Origin: Ashinkailepas kermadecensis
Taxonomy: Eukaryota > Arthropoda > Thecostraca > Neolepadidae
Assembly (NCBI GenBank): GCA_034440615.1
Contig: JAOTOM010004296.1
Span: 87,001 to 151,000, forward strand
Reading direction: 5' to 3'
Length of the DNA: 64,000 nt
Part shown: positions 57,161 to 64,000 of the stretch, one piece after another
Position numbering within the stretch: the first letter of the stretch is position 1
How the letters are laid out: each line of letters starts with the position of its first letter
Notes under the pieces: generated by a model
Told to the model about the DNA's origin: nothing
The model's input: the letters and a program-made list of their open reading frames with translations, nothing else
Database searches by the model: none
Position numbers and translations under genes: made by a program

Positions 57161-57740
57161 GATGGATAGCAGCAGCCTGATTATGTCCGTGTGCATGATG
57201 AAAACTGGTAGAGCTGTAGATAGATGATGCAGAACACTATTGCTGGAGGCACAGGAATTCCGAGCGGCACCAAGGCGTCAGTCAGATCATTGCCTTCACC
57301 GCTGCATTGTCGGAAAGAAGACTAACCACGGGCAGTAGCTGATGATTGATGCCAGGGAAGTCCATATAGAGAAAGGCGCTGTCACTTCTTCACTCACTCA
57401 GTTTTTCAGGCGTCCAATCACAGTGCTGTGCAATTACCGTCAAGAATAACCAGCATACATTTCCACTAATGAGTTCAGTCATTTCGCGCACGTGTAGCGT
57501 ATAGGTACGACGGTTTTGGTTCGATATTTCACTTCTTCTTTTTTCTGGTACACTTTTCACTCTTTCTGGTTCACTTCTCACTCAGAGTTTCACACACCTT
57601 ATATACAGAGGCAACAAAGAGGGCAAGGGAAAGGTTGGGAGAGCGACCGAGACGCGTCTGCTCGCGGCGCCGCGCTCAGGCCAACTGATGTCCGCGCTTG
57701 ACGCGTAACGAAACCGAAAGCGTTAAAACCCCGCCTAGGT
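57161..57740 (-). other. probable 5' UTR of the CR1/L2-type LINE and insertion junction
   Basis: No gene; GC-rich at 57640-57740. The split Jockey-type LINE resumes at about 57747. Confidence 0.4.
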
Positions 57741-57746
57741 GTATGG

Positions 57747-58250
57747 CAGTCTTGCTCGTGACGACCGAGACGTGAGGAAGTGATTCTGTGCCATTTACGT
57801 CTAGGACACGCACATTATCCACATCGCTACCTTCTCTGTTCGGAAGAACGACCAGTCTGTCCACGTTGCGGCGATAGTCTGTCTGTGGCCCATATTCTCA
57901 GCACATGTCGTCACCTTGAAACGGAACGTCGCCGCTTCTTTAGAACTCCATCGCCCACACTGGTGGAACTACTGGGCGAAGTTTTACACGATGTCGATGA
58001 ACTCTTCCCATTCCTTTCTGCGGTTGGATTTGACGTGGTGTACTCACGCCACCAAAGGTAGCATGCGGAAGCCAAACATTCTCTGACATCGCAAAATAAC
58101 TTCACCATTAAATGTGTTAACTTATTGTAACCACTAGTCCTCTCATTTACTTGAAGCCGATACGTTCGCACCTGGTTCGACTGACGAAGTTATTGGTGCT
58201 GTGTAACCTATGCAGTTGATGTGCCCCCAAACCCCAGTAACAGCAACATC
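57747..58250 (+). pseudogene. Jockey-type LINE ORF2 C-terminus and 3' tail (continuation)
   Basis: RREEVILCHLRLGHAHYPHR then YLLCSEERPVCPRCGDSL and SVAHILSTCRHLETERRRFF form the C-terminal zinc-finger-like end of Jockey/R1 LINEs, with C..C and H....C ligands. The frame ends at about 58061. The 3' part ends in CTATGCAGTTGATGTGCCCC then CAAACCCCAGTAAC, a tail motif recurring at 12233, 34585 and 3843 (minus). It picks up where the 52210 fragment stops (ADIG, then W-x-S-x-S and RREEV), so the two were one copy. Confidence 0.75.
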
Positions 58251-58252
58251 AC

Positions 58253-59465
58253 TAGTCCTCTTCAGCTCTTCAGGGTCCTGTTTATCCATCAGGGGCCTTT
58301 TCAAGCACAAAGAGCATCACAGCCCTCTCTGGCCCTCAGGCGCCCTGTTTATCCTTCAGCTGTTAGGGGCCCATTCTAGCTGAGACTGCTCTTTCCAACT
58401 GGGGTGAGCATTCAAGCTCTCGGACAAGTCCTCTCTTGTCTTCACGGCCCTTGCCAGCCTTGATGGATGGACGTCTTCGGGTCTCAATTGCCCTCTACGC
58501 ACAAGATGTTAGATGTGTTAACATTTTCCCTCAGTTATATTTCTGTCCCTCAGGGCGGTCGCCATTGGACTCGCTAGGGGACGGGTGATGGTTCACCCCA
58601 GGAAGGCTCAGGACTTTCACTGCTCAGGACACTCCGTCCTGTCGGAGTCACCTCTTCAAAAGCTTTGACCGCCTCTATCAGGCAAGGGTTCTTGTGCGGT
58701 CTCGGCCCCATCAGCCCAGGGGCCCTTCATAACGGCTCTGGGCCCTCTCCTACGACCCGGGGTCCTACCGTGGCTAGAGGTCCTCTCCATCAGTGCAGGG
58801 GCTCTCCTTCGCGATTCAGGACCTCCTCTGTCAAGCGGGAGGCCCTCTTTCAACAGCTTGGGCCCCTCAATCAGGCTTGGGGCCCTTGTACGGCTTGGGC
58901 CCCATCCGTCTGCCCAAGGACCCTTTCTGACGTCTGGAGGTCTTCCCCGGCAACTAGGACCCCTCCGTTGTCTGAGGGGCCATCTTTGACGACCAAGGGA
59001 CTTTTCCGACAAGCAGGCGGTCCCTTTTGGCCCTGTCCATCAGCCCACAAAACACTTCGGCCCCGTCCATCGGATCAAGGGCACTTCCTTTGGCATGGGC
59101 TTCGCTGACGGCCCAGGGCCCTTCATATTGGCTCGAGTACCTTTCCGTCAGCCCGGAGGCCCTTCAAACTATCAGGGGCGGTGGGGCCCGACCGTCGATC
59201 TAGAAGTCCTTCACGTTAGCCCAGCAAGGGCCTTCAACATCTTCCTGAGGACACTCTCCGGCAGCTCGGGGTCCTCTTTATCGGTCCAGGATCCTTTCCA
59301 TCAGCCCGGGAGCCTTCCGTCGGCCAAAGGTCCCTACACGTCGGCCATGGGAGCCCGTAAGGGCCCTTGTACCGACGCCTTGATGAGCACTCGCGGACCC
59401 CTCAAGCCCGACGCCTGGAGGGCCCCCTGCGACCCTCCAGGGGCGACCGCCTCCTTCGCCCCCTA
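58253..59465 (+). repeat. degenerate array with period near 20 bp (array 2, right part)
   Basis: Clear at 58720-59030: GGGCCCTTCATAACGGCTCT, GGGCCCTCTCCTACGACCCG, GGGTCCTACCGTGGCTAGA, GGTCCTCTCCATCAGTGCAG, GGGCTCTCCTTCGCGATTCA. All forward frames are partly open; the 118-147-codon frames here are artefacts. Confidence 0.7.
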
Positions 59466-59479
59466 GCTACGCCACTGAC

Positions 59480-60070
59480 TGAGAGGTTTTTTTTCGAGGC
59501 TTCGTCCTAAGCAGGTAATCAATCAATCAAGCAGGTAATCAATCATGCCAGGTTCCAAACATGCCGATTTCTAAATCCAGCAGACGTCATATAACCAACA
59601 GATGTGTACTCTGTTGTTAAATGCATGGTACATGTACCTACTTGGAAGATTTGTATTCGTTGTATTTTTTTTTAAAGACAAAAGTGCTGTATGCATAAGA
59701 GGTGACGATAAATAGAAGGGTAAGTCTAGTTTTGATATTATTACTGGGTGATGCTATTACTCGCCGATTAAGCGCATTTAGATGTAGCAGATCTATCTTT
59801 GTTTCATTCAACTGGTGGTAGTGTGCCGACTTATAACATGCTGTTCGTGAGCGAAATAATTGTTACCTAGCCCCTCTGCGCCCTAAAGCTGAAATGGAAA
59901 TTGAAATTGCCAACCAAGCCATACAGTGCATCATAGCCAACTTTGTTTTTATTACCAGGAGGTGTGTATATTTGGGGTGCTTTTTAATATATATTTTTAC
60001 CTCAATGACAATTATTTGTGCTTAAAAGCACAAGTTTCAGTTTTCAGCAGATGCTCGCTTCATCCATGAT
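59480..60070. other. no gene recognised
   Basis: A small duplication of CAGGTAATCAATCA lies at 59513-59543. A tail-like motif CGCCCTAAAGCTGAAATGG lies at 59879-59897. Confidence 0.4.
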
Positions 60071-60120
60071 CTAGGTAGGTAGGTAGGTACCTACCTACCT
60101 ACCTACCTACCTACCTAGGT
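60071..60120. repeat. AGGT/ACCT perfect palindrome
   Basis: CTAGGTAGGTAGGTAGGTAC is followed by CTACCTACCTACC units and closes with CCTAGGT, a tetranucleotide repeat that reverses strand in its centre (GGTACC). Confidence 0.95.
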
Positions 60121-60255
60121 GGCTAAGTTTGCATTTGAAGTTTTTTTTTGTAGAATTTTGGCAAATTATTTGAATACTTACCATGCAGAGTGGGAAACTT
60201 ACTTTCTGGGTTGGGAGTCGGAGTGCATACTGACTTCTTCCGGAGTACATTTTTG

Positions 60256-60680
60256 GTATTCCTCAAGTATTACCCCTCAGACTTCCTTTAACTCAACAGT
60301 GTAGCCAAGCCATCGTCAGCTGACTGTCAGTCAGCTGTTGGTGCGTTACTCAAACGTATCGAGACACCCCAGTTGGGTGCATTGAATGACCCAAGGGCAT
60401 CACCAGGAATATTTATAAGGGTTAGGTTAGGTTATGTTTGGTTCTTGTTAGGTTAGGTTAGGTTTGGTTATTGTTAGGTTAGGTTAGGTTTGGTTTGGTT
60501 TGGTTTGACCCTTTATAAATATTCCTGGTGACGCTCTGGGGTCATTCAGTGCAGTTGTATGAAGTGTTGTTTCTGTACGTTTGGTGACGTCACCAACAGC
60601 TGACTGGCCGTCAGCTGACGGTGACTCTGATGCATTGTTGATATAAGGAAAGCGTGAGGGGTAATACTTGAAGATTACCT
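60256..60680. mobile_element. foldback element with TTAGG-type loop
   Basis: The arms of about 165-175 bp are inverted: CCTCAAGTATTACCCCTCAG, GTCAGTCAGCTGTTGGTG, ATTGAATGACCC and TCACCAGGAATATTTATAAG on the left pair with CTTTATAAATATTCCTGGTG, GGGGTCATTCAGTG, CACCAACAGCTGACTGGC and GAGGGGTAATACTTGAAG on the right. The loop 60421-60506 consists of TTAGG, TTTGG and similar pentamers. Confidence 0.8.
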
Positions 60681-61640
60681 ACATTTTCATGGACATTATT
60701 TTTGATGCATGAATTCTGTTTACCAGTAACCAAGCAGAAAAACCTATGTAGGTTTTTCTAATCAGTACCTACATGATATGCATAAGTAATATGCATTCTC
60801 ATTTTTGGTGAAATCAAATGTCAAAACATAGGAACAAACAAGTGAACAATGGATGGCACCGCTTGGCAGTGATTCGTAATAATCAGCACTGTTTCATCTC
60901 TCATAACTCACAGGAGCAATGTGCTTTCCTTTCATTGTTGCTCTCAGTACAAGGCTAGCCATATGAAAAACAAACAAAAATACTTCACACTTCACCCTCG
61001 GCTCAGAGCGCATACCTACCTACACAGCCAATTTTGTATGTAATATGAACACAACTCCGCTACCTCACACTCCACAGTTGGATGTGATCAAAGCAAAGGA
61101 TCAGTCAAGGTCTTGTGTTTGCAATATGACACTGTTAACCATGTGTTCAAAGTTCCTTGTGGTTATGACATCATATAAAAATACCTTGCATTGATTGGTT
61201 GACGGACAGATATCAGAACAGAAAATGCTAACGTGGCAAATTCTGATCGGTGGCCTCCGGGACTCTGTTGGACATCTCTTAAAACTCGAATTTTCCACTA
61301 TATGGGTGGCAAGAACAAGGTTTTCAGAGATGCTGCTCCAGAGCCAGAGAACATTGTACTCAGTGTGCAAGCACACCATCTTGCAAGTGCTGTTGGTGCA
61401 TTGTCTGCAATTCCGGTGGTTGAGATTGATGGAGTGTGTGAAGCTGTGGTCTGGCTGCTGACTGCTACAAAAAGTGGTTGGTTTGGGTGGTGACTGTAAG
61501 TGGAATAACCAGTTTTTTTTAGTGTCATTATTTGTTTGTTTTTATTGATGCCTTTGTTCCCACATTTGTGTCTAAGTACATGTGAAGCCCATCCTATCCA
61601 GTATGAACCCAGAGTGTAAAAATGTTTTCAGAGATAAAAT
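60681..61640. other. no gene recognised
   Basis: Overlapping frames at 61195-61493 look like chance; one (61233-61493) encodes a plausible but unrecognised 86-residue peptide. Confidence 0.35.
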
Positions 61641-61649
61641 CTCTCAAGA

Positions 61650-61770
61650 AGTGCCTTAATTCCCACCCTGCTACCATGTTTATGAAGGTGACTAAGGTTT
61701 TTCAACCACCCATTTCCATCACAAATACTTACTTTTCGATTGGCAACAAAGTGGGTACTGTGTTGTCCAA
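61650..61770 (+). repeat. partial CCTAA-family repeat
   Basis: CATGTTTATGAAGGTGACTA, CACCCATTTCCATCACAAAT and ACTTTTCGATTGGCAAC match the core blocks of the 10-16 kb copies. Confidence 0.5.
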
Positions 61771-61904
61771 GTTGGTTTATCCATATCCATGTCTCTCAGA
61801 TTTGAAAAAAATACTTCTCACAGGTGTTTCACTGCTCCCTGTTAAAAAGTGTAGTTTCTGACTTCATTTCACATTGGTATTAATATAAAAGCCCTTGGGC
61901 ATAA

Positions 61905-62332
61905 ATGGACCAAAATAGATTGACTGGACTTGCTGAATCTGTGACCTCCTTGCTGGAGGATGTGACTAATCTGCCAACAGTGAACCACAGTTCAGTGACA
62001 GGTGATCAGATACACGATGTTGATTTCATTGATAGTGATATTGTTTTCAATTATATCAGAAAAATAAAGCCAAACAAGGCAGGAGGACCTGCTGGAATTT
62101 ATGCTAGGGTATTGTGGAAAGCTGAAAAGGAAGTGGCAATTCCACTTAGTATAATATTTTGTAGATCAGTTTCTCACAAAATGAAATCCCAACAGTTTGG
62201 AAAAAGGCAAATGTAGTTCCTATTTTCAAGAAAGGAGAAAGAGGGAAAGTTGAAAACTATAAGCCAGTAAGCCTCACATCCCTAGTCTGCAAGGAACTCG
62301 AATCAATTATCAAGGATAGAATAGAGGGGACG
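61905..62332 (+). pseudogene. L2/CR1-like LINE, RT N-terminal fragment cut by a SINE
   Basis: The frame reads DIVFNYIRKIKPNKAGGPAG and YARVLWKAEKEVAIPLSIIF. After one frameshift come VWKKANVVPIFKKGERGKVE, NYKPVSLTSLVCKELESI and IKDRI. This is the linker (L.x.IKPNKAxGPDGI) and first RT motif of L2/CR1-group LINEs, the same group as 24480-25702 but on the other strand. The SINE at 62333 ends it, and the RT core does not reappear behind the SINE. Confidence 0.75.
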
Positions 62333-62490
62333 AGTGGTCTAGGGGTAAGATGCTCGTCTCACAATCGAAAGGTTGTGGGTTCGAGTCTCACCTGTCGCTA
62401 CTCTTCGCCCGCGACCAATCGGCGTGAGAGATTGGCGACGCTACATGACTCAACGATCGACGTGTCGTAAAACCAATAACCAACCAACCA
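62333..62490 (+). repeat. SINE family A
   Basis: Full-length copy with head GACGAGTGGTCTAGGGGTAA, B box GGTTCGAGTC, body CCAATCGGCGTGAGAGATTG and tail GTCGTAAAACCAATAACC. Target duplication not clear. Confidence 0.9.
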
Positions 62491-62514
62491 GGGAGGGTTG
62501 ATCGACAGGGAGGA

Positions 62515-63045
62515 GTTGGGAGGAGTCTGTAATTGTTGAGTGTGTTATGCAATAGCAAGTGAGTCTCTTATTAAGTCTAAACGCTTTATAACTTTATATA
62601 AGGTGTACCTAGCAGTGGATTCAGCACCTTCCTTCGGGACGTGATACTGATGAGATTGTGTATGGTAGCACAATGGGTATGATGGGAGGAGTTTGTAATT
62701 GTTGAGTGTATTATTGAATAGCAAGTGAGTCTCTTATTAAGTCTGAACGCTTTATGGATTTGTGTGGGATGTGCCTAGCAGTGGATTCGGCACCTTCCTT
62801 CGGGATGTGATGCTGATGAGATTGTCTATGGTGGCACGATAAGTATGATGGGAGGAGCTTGTGATTGTTGAGGGTGTTATGCGGCAGCAAGTGAGTGGTG
62901 CTAGATAGGTTGGGATATATAGCTTCCTAGGAACTTGGGATAAGGGATTGATTGGGGTGGGAGTATGTACATTTCTAGTACCTTTTCTAGATAGGCTTAA
63001 TCCAGATGGTCCCCTGTGGCTCTTTTAAGCCTTAATACATTATGA
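62515..63045 (-). repeat. CTAGGTACACC repeat family, copy 3, internally triplicated
   Basis: Inverted relative to the copies at 1244 and 23890. A block of roughly 165-190 bp (GGAGGAGTTTGTAATTGTTG to GATGAGATTGTGTATGGTAG) is repeated two and a half times in tandem before the rest of the unit (AGGCTTAATCCAGATGGTCC at its far end). Confidence 0.75.
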
Positions 63046-63049
63046 CTTT

Positions 63050-64000
63050 TATGACTTATACAAAATACTTGAAGCTGCATATCCCTTCTGCAGACAATTC
63101 AGCATGGGACACATATGTACCTATTAGGTTTTTACTTGTCTAGATTTTGTGTTAGGTCCAAGGGGGAAATTATTAAAACTGATTTTTTTTCTGACATCAC
63201 CAGTCTTCACTCAGTGCCATGCAACTATTACATTTTAGTTTAGGTATATGCCAAATTATTGGGGTTTTTACTTATGTGACCCTGGATCAGATCAAAGGTT
63301 GCCAAAGCTTTGAAAGGAGAGTTTTTGTCTTACAGGCATGACAAATTGAACAAACTATGTAATTATTGCAGTTTAAACTTTTCATCTGTTAATTTTATCT
63401 CCAAAAGGCAACAAAAGAGGTTGGGATGGTTCAGTTAGGTTAGATATTTAACTTGAAATGTTGGAGAATAAAAATGAAACTGAAGAAAATGTCATCAAAA
63501 GGAAGTTCGGCTAAGTTATGTTAAGTTTGGTTAGGACAACCTAATGTGGTTCAGAGGGTTCTGCAAACCATCTCGACCACATTTATAACGTAATGTGGCT
63601 GATGGGGGTTGGAATCTGATTGACGTCGTACTGCCGTGGGCTCGACAGAGTTTCTAATTTGATGTGGGCGTTGTACTTTACCAACAGTATCAGGTTTTAC
63701 CAGGCGTGGATCCAGGAATTGTCATGAGGGGAAGCTTGTCTGGAGGGGCGCGCTATGAATGTACCTGGAGGGGCACATTTTCCCTCCGAGGGACGCCACC
63801 GGCGGAAAAAGGGTGGGGAAAAGAACGACCTCCCAAGTGTCTTTTAGTTGTAAAGAGGGTCGCTTTCGCCCTTCCCTTATGACACGCCTTTTCAGTCTAC
63901 CCGCTATGGCGACCATGGCTGGAGACACTGGGACTACTGCGATTCTTGTTCCCCCCCCAGTTTTTTCCCCCCCCCTTTTTTTTTTCACCCCTATAAAAAT
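63050..64000. other. no gene recognised
   Basis: TTAGGTTAG-like pentamers at about 63430-63535. A motif GCGTGGATCCAGGAATTGTC (63702) starts a GC-rich mobile-element-like edge. The window ends in C/T homopolymers. Confidence 0.4.

Noticed and set aside
58656..59466. 118-147-codon ORFs
   Set aside because: Produced by the 20-bp-period array.
60421..60506. True telomere or chromosome end
   Set aside because: Too short, imperfect and enclosed in inverted arms, with unrelated sequence on both sides.

Overview
The window is intergenic-type DNA from an invertebrate, most likely an arthropod. Pointers are pentamer TTAGG/CCTAA tracts scattered through the AT-rich stretches, tRNA-headed SINEs, Jockey/R1-like and CR1/L2-like LINEs and a P-element-type transposase with introns. 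No host housekeeping gene, rRNA or genuine tRNA gene, CRISPR or operon structure is visible. The species cannot be fixed from the sequence; a non-insect arthropod such as a crustacean or chelicerate is my guess, and a mollusc is not excluded.

Layout. 0.4-4.6 kb: a minus-strand P-element-like transposase gene with a THAP zinc finger and at least five exons with matching splice phases. 5.06-5.38 kb: a tRNA-derived SINE (family 2). 5.4-16.8 kb: gene-poor AT-rich DNA with copies of a CCTAA-rich dispersed repeat, a 574-bp MITE with TA target sites, a long TA microsatellite and a near-perfect 55-bp hairpin. 17-18.9 kb: a Jockey-type LINE ORF1 with CCHC zinc knuckles, whose 3' tail is shared with SINE family 2. 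18.9-28.2 kb: two copies, in opposite orientation, of a DNA transposon with inverted repeats of several hundred bases and a decayed RNase H-like protein; both have been hit by SINEs, and copy 2 also by LINE and satellite fragments. 29-33 kb: short-period arrays and SINEs of three families.

34.9-36.8 kb: the only convincing host-type gene, an intact single-exon receptor with signal peptide, Cys-rich ectodomain, one membrane helix and a SEFIR-like cytoplasmic domain (IL-17 receptor-like), preceded by three copies of a 111-bp repeat that form a long upstream ORF. 38.2-39.8 kb: two LINE C-terminal fragments. 41.8-42.4 and 48.6-59.5 kb: degenerate arrays with a period near 20 bp. The second array was split by a Jockey-type LINE with RNase H, which was itself split by a CR1/L2-type LINE together with a 176-bp tandem repeat. 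60.0-60.7 kb: a perfect AGGT palindrome and a foldback element with a telomere-like TTAGG loop. 61.9-63.05 kb: an L2-like LINE fragment, a SINE and a triplicated repeat.

The most useful observations are: (1) three SINE families with different tRNA-like heads share one conserved central block; (2) a long-TIR transposon carries an uncharacterised DDE-type protein; (3) paralogous empty sites give exact SINE boundaries; (4) a telomere-like foldback element; and (5) an intronless IL-17R-like gene with a repeat-built leader.
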